From Enterococcus avium ATCC 14025 (GTDB lineage Bacteria; Bacillota; Bacilli; Lactobacillales; Enterococcaceae), in assembly GCF_000406965.1 (NCBI RefSeq), contig NZ_KE136357.1, positions 87,174 to 151,173 of the forward strand: 64,000 nt of DNA, in the 5' to 3' direction. Made by a program: the position numbers and the translations under genes. The notes beneath the pieces were generated by a model, which was given only the letters and a program-made list of their open reading frames with translations, ran no database searches and was not told where the DNA came from. Of the stretch, positions 33,757 to 44,282 are shown one piece after another (within the stretch, counting starts at the first letter, position 1; each line of letters starts with the position of its first letter).

Positions 33757-35292
33757 CAGACTGTAGACAAAGTCCGTTTTATGGATGATGTCTACAGTCT
33801 TTTCTTTTATAATAGATTTATGAAAACGAATGCAAGGAGTGATAGTTATGATGTCTAAAAACAATACGAACGGTAGAAATCAATTTGCGATGCTCACGAT
33901 TGATGATCTGGTTCCTCAAGATCATCTCGTTCGAAAGATTGATGCCGCGCTTGATTTTGAATTTATTTATCCAATCGTCGAAGCCACTTACTCCGATTTA
34001 GGTCGCCCAAGTATCGATCCAGTGATTCTTATCAAATTGGTGTTTATTCAGTATTTATTCGGTATCCGTTCCATGCGGCAAACCATTAAGGAAGTCGATA
34101 CCAATGTCGCTTACCGCTGGTTTTTAGGCTATTCCTTCGAGGAGAAAATCCCCCATTTCTCAACTTTTGGAAAGAATTATGTCCGCCGATTTAGAGAAAC
34201 GACGGTGTTTGAGGATATTTTTGCCTATATTTTAGAACAAGCAGTTAAAGCAGGTTTTGTAACAGAGGATAATTTGTATCTTGATTCTACCCACATCAAA
34301 GCCAACGCCAATAAACATAAGTTTACGAAAGAAATGACCCACGATGAAGCGAAAGCCTATCAGGATGAATTAGAAGATGAGATCAATCGTCAACGAATAG
34401 AGGCTGGAAAACGCCCTTTTACTTTGGACCTAGAAAAGGAAGTGAAGCTGAAAGAAAGAAAAATAAGTAAGACTGATCCGGAAAGCGGCTACTACGTCAA
34501 AGGCGAACGAGAAAAACAATTTGCTTATTCTGCCCATACTTCATGCGACGACAACGGATTTATTCTCAGCACAATCATCACTCCTGGAAATATTCATGAC
34601 AGTCAAGTCGCCTTTCAACTCGTCAAACAATCGAAGAGACTTTTTCCTGAAATCAACTGTGTTGTCGCTGATGCTGGGTATAAGACACCTAAGTTTGTTC
34701 ACTTTTTGACTCATTTGAATCTTCGACCTTGTTTGCCTTATTCAAGGCCCAAAGGGAAAAAGGGGCTATTATCAAAAAACGAGTTTCTCTATGACGAGTA
34801 TTATGATTGTTACATTTGTCCGCAGGATCAAATGCTCGCTTTTTCAACGGTTACTCGAGAAGGGTACCGAGAATACAAATCCAATCCAAAAGAATGTGTG
34901 AACTGTCCTCTGCTAAACCAATGTACCAAAAGTAAAAATCATCAACGAGTCATCACGAGACATGTTTGGGGAGATCTGATGGATGAAGTGGAACATCTTC
35001 GCCTAACGGATCTGAATAAATCAATTTACAAAAAACGGAAACAAACGATTGAACGAATATTTGCAGATGCAAAAGAAAAGCATGGGATGCGTTGGACCAA
35101 GTATCGAGGCTTGGAAAAAGTCGCGACGCATACGATGCTAGTGTTTGCTGCAATGAATTTAAAGAAATTAGCCACCTGGCTATGGAAAGGCAAGGAGCCT
35201 TTATTTTTTTGTTCAAAAATTCGAAACGAAGTAGATAAAAAGCTGTTCCAAGCTCGAGTTACGAGTTTGGAACAGCTTTTGTCTACAGTCTG
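33757..35292 (+). mobile_element. Complete IS1182-family insertion sequence
   Basis: Perfect 15-bp terminal inverted repeats CAGACTGTAGACAAA (33757-33771) and TTTGTCTACAGTCTG (35278-35292) enclose one transposase gene. TGTCAG occurs directly before (33751-33756) and after (35293-35298), a likely target duplication. The left end also has a hairpin made by the terminal repeat and TGTCTACAGTC at 33789-33799, which would block read-in. The right end has a strong AAAAGCTGTTCCAA hairpin. Joining the flanks rebuilds a stem-loop, so the target was a hairpin. Confidence 0.92.
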
Positions 35293-35311
35293 TGTCAGTA
35301 ATTTTTACTGA
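33848..35311 (+). CDS. IS1182-family transposase
   Basis: The 487-residue DDE transposase has an N-terminal DUF772-type domain (GRPSIDPVILIKLVFIQYLFGIRSMRQTIKEVDTNVAYRWFLGY), first catalytic Asp in NLYLDSTHIKA, second in VVADAGYKTPK, a cysteine-rich segment (CVNCPLLNQC) and the Glu region IERIFADAKEKHGMRWTKYRG. AAGGAG lies 8 bases before ATGATG at 33848. The frame has no stop before the right terminal repeat and ends 19 bases outside the element; the remnant at 19529 stops at the position of GAG after KGK. Probably still functional, as the catalytic core is intact. Confidence 0.9.
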   Translation: MMSKNNTNGRNQFAMLTIDDLVPQDHLVRKIDAALDFEFIYPIVEATYSDLGRPSIDPVILIKLVFIQYLFGIRSMRQTIKEVDTNVAYRWFLGYSFEEKIPHFSTFGKNYVRRFRETTVFEDIFAYILEQAVKAGFVTEDNLYLDSTHIKANANKHKFTKEMTHDEAKAYQDELEDEINRQRIEAGKRPFTLDLEKEVKLKERKISKTDPESGYYVKGEREKQFAYSAHTSCDDNGFILSTIITPGNIHDSQVAFQLVKQSKRLFPEINCVVADAGYKTPKFVHFLTHLNLRPCLPYSRPKGKKGLLSKNEFLYDEYYDCYICPQDQMLAFSTVTREGYREYKSNPKECVNCPLLNQCTKSKNHQRVITRHVWGDLMDEVEHLRLTDLNKSIYKKRKQTIERIFADAKEKHGMRWTKYRGLEKVATHTMLVFAAMNLKKLATWLWKGKEPLFFCSKIRNEVDKKLFQARVTSLEQLLSTVCVSNFY

Positions 35312-35391
35312 CAGGTGAAGCAGATTATGCTTATGAGAATGGAAAGATTGTCCTTTTGAATCTTATGCCTCAAGATTTAGGTAACAGTTAG
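35302..35391 (+). pseudogene. 3' fragment of an unidentified gene
   Basis: After a TAA, a frame reads FLLTGEADYAYENGKIVLLNLMPQDLGNS and stops (TAG, 35389-35391). It looks like a protein C-terminus without a start or ribosome site. It may be what is left of a gene cut by the IS or by an earlier deletion. Family not recognised. The next 150 bases up to the DUF488 gene show nothing further. Confidence 0.35.
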
Positions 35392-35540
35392 GGCCACGAT
35401 CCCGATTTCTTCTAACCCAAACAAGTTTTATTCTCGCCGCGCATAGGAGCGCATAGGTTTCAGTTAGACATACCTATCGCTATATTTTCCAATATTATGA
35501 GTCAATAAGTCAGAAGGATGCTCATCAGGCTCACTGTCTT

Positions 35541-35888
35541 TTATTGAAGAAGGTCGTACAGGACTTGAGCATTGTTTTCCGTTTCATTTTTTGCGCCGTA
35601 GACTAGGGTGATTGTTTTATGTTGCTTGATAATTTCCTGTAATTGCTTCAGAGCTTCTTTTTGTGGACCGCTTTGTAATTCTTGGCGATACTTCTCACGG
35701 AACTCCGGATATTTTTCGGAATCGTGATTGAACCATTTACGTAACTCAGGACTGGGCGCGATTTCCTTCAGCCACAAATCAATTTTTTCCGTTTCTTTGG
35801 ATTTTCCTCGCGGCCATAGGCGATCTACTAACACGCGGTAGCCATCAGTATCTTCTGCTGGTAGATAAGCTCTTTTCAGTTTTAACAT
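35541..35888 (-). CDS. DUF488-family protein
   Basis: A 115-residue soluble protein with the DUF488 signature DGYRVLVDRLWPRGKSKE near the N-terminus, then the LWLKEIAPSPELRKWFNHD motif and a closing ITLVYGAKNETENNAQVL. The family is widespread and of unknown function. A GTG at 35897 is in frame, but AAAGGAAG lies 8 bases before the ATG at 35888. It is a single gene on the minus strand. Confidence 0.85.
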   Translation of the reverse strand: MLKLKRAYLPAEDTDGYRVLVDRLWPRGKSKETEKIDLWLKEIAPSPELRKWFNHDSEKYPEFREKYRQELQSGPQKEALKQLQEIIKQHKTITLVYGAKNETENNAQVLYDLLQ

Positions 35889-36042
35889 GTTGAACACTTC
35901 CTTTGCTCTTTTATTTTAACAAAGACAGTGATAAAGAGTGAGTAAAGTAACTTTTGTGGATGAGAGATTTTATGCTGCTGCGAATATCTGATAAAATAGG
36001 GTAGCTGAATATAATATATAACAGATCTGAAAGGCGGTTCTC

Positions 36043-36408
36043 ATGGTTGCATTTTTATTATTATTTAGAAGCTTGTGGCACATCTTAAAAATTTTGTTTC
36101 GACAGGAAGAACAAAAGGCGATCATGTTGGCGCTGTTGTTTATTTTGCTGATTGGGACGGTTTTTTATCATAATGTCGAGGGGATGACCTATCTCGACGC
36201 ATTGTATTTTTCCGTCATGACTTTAGCGACAGTCGGGTATGGGGATTTAGCGCCCCAGACAGCTTTAGGAAAACTGTTTACGATTATTTATGTGCTGATT
36301 GGTGTCGGAATCATCACGGGCGTGATCGCGAATTTCAGTCGGGCTTTGGCTGAGTATCATAAACAGAAAAAGCATCATGAGAAAAGCGCATCGGTAAATA
36401 AGGAGTAA
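36043..36408 (+). CDS. Two-span potassium channel
   Basis: A 121-residue KcsA-like pore protein: a first span (AIMLALLFILLIGTVFYH), a pore helix (YLDALYFSVMTLATVGYGD) with the K+ selectivity filter TVGYGD, a second span (FTIIYVLIGVGIITGVIANF) and a short basic tail. There is no RCK or voltage-sensor domain, so gating must be by pH, ions or membrane state. The start follows AAGGCGG. It is a single gene with its own terminator. Confidence 0.92.
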   Translation: MVAFLLLFRSLWHILKILFRQEEQKAIMLALLFILLIGTVFYHNVEGMTYLDALYFSVMTLATVGYGDLAPQTALGKLFTIIYVLIGVGIITGVIANFSRALAEYHKQKKHHEKSASVNKE

Positions 36409-36437
36409 CGGTTTTTAACAGCCAAATAAGATGAAAG

Positions 36438-36470
36438 CAGGCAACGGATAACTCATGCGTTGCCTGTTTA
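36438..36470 (+). terminator. Terminator after the K+ channel gene
   Basis: CAGGCAACG (36438-36446) pairs perfectly with CGTTGCCTG (36458-36466). The tail TTTATG is only moderately T-rich. Confidence 0.75.
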
Positions 36471-36793
36471 TGTGCGTTTTTTAGCTTAATATTGATTAAG
36501 CATGCTTCCAGATTTTGGCTTTAACGGCCATATATATTCTTCTTTTTGCTGAGCTTGTCACGTTTGCAAGGACTAACCTAAATTCTCAATTTTTTTTCAG
36601 GAGTGATTTATTTAAAAAAATCGCGGTGAAGCAATTTTGCTTGGGTTACGTTCTATTTATTACGCGAAAAATCCTATTTTGCGAATTCAAAATTTTAATT
36701 TTTGCGAAGATTTTAAAATTGGTAATGGGTTATTTAATACGCTATCATTAATACATACGAAAAATCGCTAACGATGAAAAGGAGAGGTCTAGC

Positions 36794-37897
36794 ATGGAAG
36801 TAAAGAAACTTCAACAACGGCGATTATTTTGCTCTAAGCGTGATACCGTTGAGAAGAAAGTGAATCAATATTTCAAGGAAACACAGGATGCAGATTCTGT
36901 CATTGAATACGCGATCGCTATCATGGTGCGTCATGCCCTTGTTTTGGGAGATTTTTCATTGTTATTTCAGGACGTGATCCGTGAAATTTATAATGATGCG
37001 AAACCAAGCGAGACGTTGAGAAAGTTCTCACCTTATTTCCAATCCTATTTTATCGATTCAGAGTGGCAACAGATCATAAAACGTTTATTTATCAATGAGA
37101 AAAAATATAAAAAGGCAACGAAAAGCATGCGTATTCAAGCAGGCTATTTGAAGAATTGCGGCAGTGCAACTGTTACACATAAGTATGAAAGTTACACTCT
37201 CGTGAGTATTTATAAGGACGCCAGTGGAAAGAAACATACATGGAGATTACGGGATGCGGACCCAAGAAACAGTATGGAAGAAACGAAACGGATACTTGAG
37301 ATTTTGACAAATCTGACAATCTTTCAAAAGGATGGCTTACGCCGTTTTGCTGAATTCATGGATTATGATTGTATCGGTACCACGATTGTGTCTAGTTCGA
37401 AAGCGCCGAAGGAACAAACGCAGGAGGAGTTGGAACGTAATCATGCTAAGGTATCTGTCAAGGTTGGTGATTCAACTGGTGATGAAGCGAACCTGATTGA
37501 TGGCTGTGATCTGAATACGCTTAGCAAAGAGACCTTGATCGAACTGCTCATGAGTATCTATAAAGAAACAAATGCGGCTATGTTTGAGGAGGAAATGCTT
37601 GAAGACTGTTCTGAAATTGACCCGCCACTCGGTGTTCAAACGAGTTTAGACGATCGGATTGTTTCATCGAATGAGAAGACGTCTGCACAGTTATCCAATA
37701 CAGATGAAACTGAGGAGAAGAATCCAACCATTGCATTAGCAGGTGCTGGGATTGAGACGAGCGCTGAAAATCATATGTTGGAAAAAACCGCTGATAATAG
37801 AAAGATTAAACAGTCGAAGAAAAAGGACAGAAAACTCTTAAAGAATTTCCAGAATAGTCGGAAACAGAATAAAACTAAAAGACACTATTTAGAGTGA
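36794..37897 (+). CDS. Unknown 367-residue protein
   Basis: I do not recognise a family. The N-terminal two thirds (1-200) look like a compact helical domain with KKVNQYFKETQDADSVIEYAIAIMVRH and LKNCGSATVTHKYESYTLVSIYKDASGKKHTWRLRDADPR. The last third is acidic and low-complexity, ending in a very basic tail (KQSKKKDRKLLKNFQNSRKQ). No signal peptide or membrane span is seen. The start follows AAAGGAGAGG. The preceding 320 bases hold only the channel terminator and AT-rich DNA. The basic tail could bind nucleic acid; this is speculation. Confidence 0.6.
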   Translation: MEVKKLQQRRLFCSKRDTVEKKVNQYFKETQDADSVIEYAIAIMVRHALVLGDFSLLFQDVIREIYNDAKPSETLRKFSPYFQSYFIDSEWQQIIKRLFINEKKYKKATKSMRIQAGYLKNCGSATVTHKYESYTLVSIYKDASGKKHTWRLRDADPRNSMEETKRILEILTNLTIFQKDGLRRFAEFMDYDCIGTTIVSSSKAPKEQTQEELERNHAKVSVKVGDSTGDEANLIDGCDLNTLSKETLIELLMSIYKETNAAMFEEEMLEDCSEIDPPLGVQTSLDDRIVSSNEKTSAQLSNTDETEEKNPTIALAGAGIETSAENHMLEKTADNRKIKQSKKKDRKLLKNFQNSRKQNKTKRHYLE

Positions 37898-38343
37898 TAG
37901 GGGAGTCTTGAATCGCTTTAATGTGCGGGAAATAAACGAATATATTATATCGCCATTTTTTAAGGAGACTCTTTCATGAGGTAGACACCTTGCTGATCAA
38001 AGCGTATTATTTGGTGAGGAATCTGTCATGAAGGGTTTATTTAGTATGGGTAAATTAGCTCATGATTTTGAGAATTTTGAGGTTAAATGCGAACGATTTT
38101 TGACGTAATGATTGGGGACTTGACTAGACACGACTAGAGTAATTTTCCGTTCGCTCAACGGTCTTTTTATGCTGCTGATAATTAAAAATCAGCGTATAAA
38201 TAACTAGCTAAACGGCACTATTCAATCTTGATGAAACAGTTTTATCAAAACGGGTAACAATACCAGTAGTGATGTGACCATGAAAATCACATTAAAAAAA
38301 CATTGACAGGGTTAATCATTCGTGATAACCTTTTCATAAGTTC
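37898..38343 (+). promoter_or_regulatory. Intergenic DNA with the promoter of the second antiterminator operon
   Basis: No gene is seen. TTGACA (38303-38308), 17 bases and an extended -10 TGATAACCT (TAACCT at 38326-38331) make a good promoter. A short CCGTT/AACGG hairpin with TCTTTTT (38147-38168) could be a weak terminator for the preceding gene. Confidence 0.6.
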
Positions 38344-38463
38344 TTGATGTTATTACTTCGGGTAAGCATGCGGGAATGAAATAAAAATTGTTGGATGTTA
38401 TCACTTTATGTGAGCAGGACCTATTTACCGCACAATGGACGTGTATGTAAATGGGCTTTTTTT
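38344..38463 (+). promoter_or_regulatory. Tandem RAT-like elements and a terminator
   Basis: A RAT-like element GGATGTTATCAC...GAGCAGGACC (38393-38421) abuts a terminator stem CCTATTTAC (38420-38428)/GTAAATGGG (38447-38455) with T7. A second, weaker RAT-like sequence GATGTTATTAC...GTAAGCATGCGGG lies 49 bases upstream (about 38346-38373). The antiterminator gene follows, so it probably controls its own leader. Confidence 0.7.
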
Positions 38464-38486
38464 ATGGCTAGCGAGGGATTTAAATC

Positions 38487-39320
38487 ATGATCATTAAACG
38501 GGTGTTAAATAATAATACCATCATTTCTTCAAACAGCAAGGGTGTTGACGTGCTGCTGATGGGTCGGGGCATCGCCTTTGGGAAGAAAAAAGGGCAGGCG
38601 GTCGAACTTGAGCAGATTGAAAAGACATTTTTGCTGAAGGATAAGGAAACACAAAGTAAATTTACAGAGTTATTGATCAATGTGCCGATGGAGCATATTT
38701 TGGTTTCAGAGAAGATCATCAATTTTGGAAAAATCAAATTGGGAAAAAATCTAAATGAAATCATTTATGTGAATTTGACCGATCATATCCATTCAGCGAT
38801 TGATCGCTATCACGAGGGAATTATCTTGAAAAATCCTCTGCGCTGGGATATCGCGCGATTCTATCCGGATGAATACGCGGTTGGTGAAAAGGCGATCGAG
38901 GTTGTTCGAAATGATTTAGGGGTCTCTTTTGAAATTGACGAGGCTGCGTTTATTGCGATCCATTTTGTCAATGCGGAGATGGACAAAACTTGGGAGTTTG
39001 CCTATGAAATCGCTGAGATCACGAAAAAGATCGAAACGATTATTAAAACCCATTATCGAACAGAGTTTGATGAAAGCTCATTAGACTATTATCGCTTCAT
39101 CACTCATGTGAAGTTTTTTGCGCAGCGTCTGTTAGCAGGAGATCACTATGATGATGAAGATGAGGAATTATTGAATACATTACGACATAAATATGAGGGT
39201 GAATACGCCAGCGCATTAGAGATCAAGGACTATGTACAGAAGGATTTCGAGTATGAGCTAAGCTCAACCGAACTCCTCTATCTGACAGCCCACATTCGAC
39301 GCATCACCAGAAATTTGTAA
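38487..39320 (+). CDS. BglG/LicT-family antiterminator of the beta-glucoside locus
   Basis: A 277-residue RNA-binding antiterminator. The CAT domain is IIKRVLNNNTIISSNSKGVDVLLMGRGIAFGKKKGQ; PRD1 has LTDHIHSAIDRY and IAIHFVNAE; PRD2 has FITHVKFFAQRL and YLTAHIRRI, giving the four conserved histidines that PTS proteins phosphorylate. It is distinct from the LicT-like protein at 7704. A RAT/terminator lies before it and another between it and the EIIBCA gene, so it controls both itself and the transporter. Confidence 0.92.
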   Translation: MIIKRVLNNNTIISSNSKGVDVLLMGRGIAFGKKKGQAVELEQIEKTFLLKDKETQSKFTELLINVPMEHILVSEKIINFGKIKLGKNLNEIIYVNLTDHIHSAIDRYHEGIILKNPLRWDIARFYPDEYAVGEKAIEVVRNDLGVSFEIDEAAFIAIHFVNAEMDKTWEFAYEIAEITKKIETIIKTHYRTEFDESSLDYYRFITHVKFFAQRLLAGDHYDDEDEELLNTLRHKYEGEYASALEIKDYVQKDFEYELSSTELLYLTAHIRRITRNL

Positions 39321-39322
39321 CT

Positions 39323-39387
39323 AGGATTGTTATCCCAACGGAGCATGACCTAGAGCTTGTCTATAAGGCAGCTTTAGGTCTTTTTTT
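39323..39387 (+). promoter_or_regulatory. RAT/terminator controlling the EIIBCA-bglA genes
   Basis: The RAT GGATTGTTATCC...GGAGCATGACC (39324-39350) overlaps the left arm of a terminator, GACCTAGAGCT (39347-39357) with AGCTTTAGGTC (39370-39380) and T7. Without antitermination, transcripts from the antiterminator gene stop here. The 266 bases up to the EIIBCA start show no gene; a local promoter there was not identified. Confidence 0.9.
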
Positions 39388-39653
39388 GCCACTTCCACTT
39401 TTAGTAAAAGCGCTAATTAATGATTTGAAATTAGTTACAGCTCAAGCCACATAGTGGAATGGTATGCGCACCGAAATCGAACTCATTTTTCTCGCCTTTG
39501 GAAAAATGAATTCCTAACTAGGAGGTAGCTGACAGTTCAAGTCTCCGTAACTTATCAAAAAAACAATGCTCTAAAAATTTTAGTCAAAAGTTTCATGGAA
39601 AAAGCACACAAAAAAATGAATAGAAAGATTTTCATTCAGAAAAGAGGAGAAAA

Positions 39654-41501
39654 ATGAAATATCAACAAACAGCTAAAGAGATTTACAATGCCGTTGGCGG
39701 CAGTGAAAATATTCAAACAGTGACACATTGTGTAACACGTTTACGTTTGATTCTTAAAAACCAGGATCAGGTCAATGACGAAGAAATGAAGGCTATTACT
39801 GGTGTGATGGGGGTTATGAAAAAGGCCGGACAATATCAAGTGATTTTAGGAAATGATGTAGCAAATTATTACCGAGCCTTCACGAAGTTAGGAAATTTCA
39901 GCTCAGAACCAGTCGAATCAATGGAAAAGAAAAACTTATTTGAAAATCTGGTGGATGTAATTTCAGGATGTATGTCACCATTGATTCCGGCTTTGCTTGG
40001 CGGGGGAATGATCAAGGTTCTGCTGATTGTGTTGCCGCTGATAGGTGCCTTGAGTGAATCGTCTTCCACGTATGCCGTATTGTCCTTTTTTGGGGATGCA
40101 CCGTTTTATTTCATGCCGGTGATGTTGGCATTTACTGCTTCGCAAAAATTTGGTGTGACACCGATGCTGGCAGTTGCTGTAGGGGGAATCATGCTACATC
40201 CAAACTTTGCGGCGATGGTTACAGCGGGCGATCCAGTAAGTATCTTCGGCTTGCCGATCACATTAGCGAGTTATGGTTCGTCGGTCATTCCGATTTTAAT
40301 CATGGTTTGGTTGATGAAATACATTGAAGCCTTCTTTAACCGAATCATTCCAGCGGTGATGAAAAATTTGTTGCAGCCGCTAGTCGTTCTTTTGTTATCT
40401 GGAGTAATTGCGTTAGTCATGGTTGGCCCATTAGGTACATTTGCTGGGCAAGGGTTATCAGCGGCGGTTATTTGGATTCAAGCAAAAGCGGGCTGGTTGG
40501 CGTTAGGCTTGATGTCAGCGTTGATGCCGTTGATCGTTATGACAGGGATGCATTGGGCGTTCGCACCGATTTTCTTGATTGCTTCTCCAGCGACACCGGA
40601 TATGTTGATTTTACCGGCGATGTTGGCAGCGAATATTGCACAAGGGGCAGCGGCGATTGCTGTTTCTATGAAGGCGAAGGATAAAAATCTTAAACAGGTT
40701 GCGTTAGGAGCAGGGATTTCTGCGTTGTTGGCAGGGGTAACAGAACCTGCGCTATATGGTGTGACGCTGAAATACAAGAAACCGTTATATGCGGCGATGA
40801 TCTCTGGTGCTTTATGTGGAATCTTCATGGGGATTACTGGGGTGGAATCTTATGCCTTTGCGGTACCATCACTTGTGGCGTTGCCGCAATTTATTAATGG
40901 GGGTATCGATGGGAATTTCATCAATGCCTGTATCGTTGCCGCGGCTTCCATCGTGCTGACTTTTGTTTTGACTTGGTTTTTTGGGATTGAAGAGGAAGTA
41001 ACAACCGAAGATGCTGTTTTAGAAGTGGTTGAAAGTGGCAGCAGCGATCCGAAAAAAGTGTTGGCACCTGTTAAAGGAAAAGTAATTCCATTAGAAGAGG
41101 TCAATGATTCTGCGTTTTCCAGCAAAGTTATGGGGCAAGGTATTGCCATCATTCCAGAGGAAAATACGATCGTTGCCCCATTTAATGGGACAGTATCAGC
41201 GCTTTTCCCGACAAAACACGCGATTGGTTTGACTAGTGAAGCTGGGATGGAGTTATTGATTCACGTAGGAATTGATACAGTGGAATTAAATGGGAAGTAT
41301 TTTGAAAGTTTGGTTGCTACCGGTGATACGGTAAAGGCAGGTCAACCATTATTGACGGTTGATTTTGCGGCTGTCAAAGCGGCAGGCTATGATACGGTGA
41401 TTCCAATTGTCGTGACAAATAGTGATACCTTCATTGATGTGGTGCCAAAGGACGAAATGAAAGCGGCCGATTATGAAGATGCCGTATTATATGTGATTTA
41501 A
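39654..41501 (+). CDS. Beta-glucoside PTS enzyme IIBCA
   Basis: A complete 615-residue BglF-type transporter. EIIB has the phospho-cysteine in THCVTRLRL (Cys26), EIIC spans about 105-445 with the GVTEPALYGVTLKYKKPLY signature, and the C-terminal EIIA carries the phospho-histidine in ELLIHVGIDTVELNG (His537). It imports aryl- or alkyl-beta-glucosides or cellobiose-like sugars as 6-phosphates. The GH1 hydrolase gene follows after 28 bases. AGAGGAG precedes the ATG. A strong RAT/terminator lies upstream. Confidence 0.95.
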   Translation: MKYQQTAKEIYNAVGGSENIQTVTHCVTRLRLILKNQDQVNDEEMKAITGVMGVMKKAGQYQVILGNDVANYYRAFTKLGNFSSEPVESMEKKNLFENLVDVISGCMSPLIPALLGGGMIKVLLIVLPLIGALSESSSTYAVLSFFGDAPFYFMPVMLAFTASQKFGVTPMLAVAVGGIMLHPNFAAMVTAGDPVSIFGLPITLASYGSSVIPILIMVWLMKYIEAFFNRIIPAVMKNLLQPLVVLLLSGVIALVMVGPLGTFAGQGLSAAVIWIQAKAGWLALGLMSALMPLIVMTGMHWAFAPIFLIASPATPDMLILPAMLAANIAQGAAAIAVSMKAKDKNLKQVALGAGISALLAGVTEPALYGVTLKYKKPLYAAMISGALCGIFMGITGVESYAFAVPSLVALPQFINGGIDGNFINACIVAAASIVLTFVLTWFFGIEEEVTTEDAVLEVVESGSSDPKKVLAPVKGKVIPLEEVNDSAFSSKVMGQGIAIIPEENTIVAPFNGTVSALFPTKHAIGLTSEAGMELLIHVGIDTVELNGKYFESLVATGDTVKAGQPLLTVDFAAVKAAGYDTVIPIVVTNSDTFIDVVPKDEMKAADYEDAVLYVI

Positions 41502-41511
41502 GTGATAGTAA

Positions 41512-42939
<1,428 letters not shown>

Positions 42940-42954
42940 GCGACCCGCTACAAG

Positions 42955-42990
42955 CCAAGTATTCAGCAAAATGAGTACTTGGTTTCTTTT
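42955..42990 (+). terminator. Terminator after the GH1 gene
   Basis: CCAAGTA (42955-42961) pairs with TACTTGG (42976-42982), followed by TTTCTTTTT. Confidence 0.82.
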
Positions 42991-43086
42991 TGCCCTCAGA
43001 TCATTTTTCCGATGGACTTCCTAGTTGTAAACGAATACAATTGCATTAATACTAGCTTTTCAGTAGGCAATTGTGGAGGCGAAGAG

Positions 43087-44235
43087 ATGGAATTTATTGG
43101 GGTTTTGTGTCTGATTTTAGTGAGCGTTACCGTAGCAAGTCACTTCTCAAGAAGAGTAGGTATACCAGCGGTGATTGGACAATTACTCGTAGGGATTGTA
43201 CTGGGAAACGGGGGATTAAAAATCGTTCATCCAGATATTCTGGTGACGGATTTTTCTGAGATCGGGGTCATTTTACTAATGTTTCTAGCAGGTATTGAAA
43301 GTAATTTGCCTCTGCTGCGAAAATATTTCCGCCCTGGAGTTTTTGTGGCTTTACTGGGGATTCTGTTTCCGCTGTTATTAGGGACAGGGAGTGGGAGTCT
43401 TTTTGGTGTTCCAATGAATCAGTCCTTTTTCTTCGGACTGGTTTTAGCCGCAACTTCTGTCAGTATTTCGGTGGAGGTCTTGAAGGAGCTGAAGGTGGTC
43501 AACACAAAAGAAGGCTCAACGATTCTCGGTGCTGCTGTGGTTGACGATATTTTGGTAGTATTGATCGTCAGCTTGTGCATGCCGCTTTTAGGCGTGGAGA
43601 ATGGCAATGAAAAGCCGCTTGGTTTTATGCTGCTGGCACAGGTTTTGTTTTTCATAGCGGTCTTTTTCTTGATTCGGTGGGGCGCTCCGTACTTAATGAA
43701 CTTGAGTAAAAAAATCTTTGCCCAGTCTTCAGTAATCATCGTGTCTTTGACCTTATGTTTAAGTATGTCCTACTTGGCTGATTCCATTGGATTAAGTTCA
43801 GTGATTGGTGCTTTTTCAACAGGAATTGCCATCGGTCAGACCAATGTTTGGAAGGATGTCCGCTACAATATTGAAGCGATCGGCTATGCGGTGTTCATTC
43901 CAGTCTTTTTCATCAGTATCGGCTTAGAAGTTACCTTTGAAAATTTATCGAAGCAATTGCTTTTTGTCCTTGTTTTTACTACTATTGCTATTTTTTCAAA
44001 ACTGCTCGGCGGATATTTAGGGGGAAGATTTTCTGGATTTGATAATCAGAGCAGCTTGATGGTGGGCTCGGGAATGGTCTCTCGAGGTGAGATGGCCTTA
44101 ATTATTGTTCAATTAGGGTTTCAGGCCCATTTGGTTGTAGGAAAATATTACTCAGCGATTATTCTAGTAATCCTATTTACGACATTATCCTCGCCTTTTT
44201 TACTAAAATACTTTACAAAAAAACTCTATGCATGA
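43087..44235 (+). CDS. NapA-type Na+/H+ antiporter (CPA2 family), copy 2
   Basis: A 382-residue paralogue of the antiporter at 32537, alike over nearly its whole length (FIGVLCLILVSVTVASHFSRR, IPAVIGQLLVGIVLGNGG, AAVVDDILVVLIVSL, GMVSRGEMALIIVQLGF). The paired Asp residues in VVDD are kept. The frame opens far upstream at 42979, but ATG 43087 matches the NapA N-terminus and has TGGAGGCGAAGAG upstream. The divergent stretches are the loops and the C-terminus. It may give different regulation or ion preference; nothing in the sequence decides. Confidence 0.88.
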   Translation: MEFIGVLCLILVSVTVASHFSRRVGIPAVIGQLLVGIVLGNGGLKIVHPDILVTDFSEIGVILLMFLAGIESNLPLLRKYFRPGVFVALLGILFPLLLGTGSGSLFGVPMNQSFFFGLVLAATSVSISVEVLKELKVVNTKEGSTILGAAVVDDILVVLIVSLCMPLLGVENGNEKPLGFMLLAQVLFFIAVFFLIRWGAPYLMNLSKKIFAQSSVIIVSLTLCLSMSYLADSIGLSSVIGAFSTGIAIGQTNVWKDVRYNIEAIGYAVFIPVFFISIGLEVTFENLSKQLLFVLVFTTIAIFSKLLGGYLGGRFSGFDNQSSLMVGSGMVSRGEMALIIVQLGFQAHLVVGKYYSAIILVILFTTLSSPFLLKYFTKKLYA

Positions 44236-44245
44236 AAATTGGCAG

Positions 44246-44277
44246 CCTATCGAATTATAAAGCGATAGGATGTTTTT
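44246..44277 (+). terminator. Terminator after napA copy 2
   Basis: CCTATCG (44246-44252) pairs with CGATAGG (44263-44269), then a TGTTTTT tail. Confidence 0.8.
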
Positions 44278-44282
44278 CTTCA

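Noticed and set aside
36515..36751. 78-codon plus-strand open frame
   Set aside because: No ribosome site, AT-driven composition rich in Phe/Ile/Lys, and it lies between a terminator and the next gene's own ribosome site.
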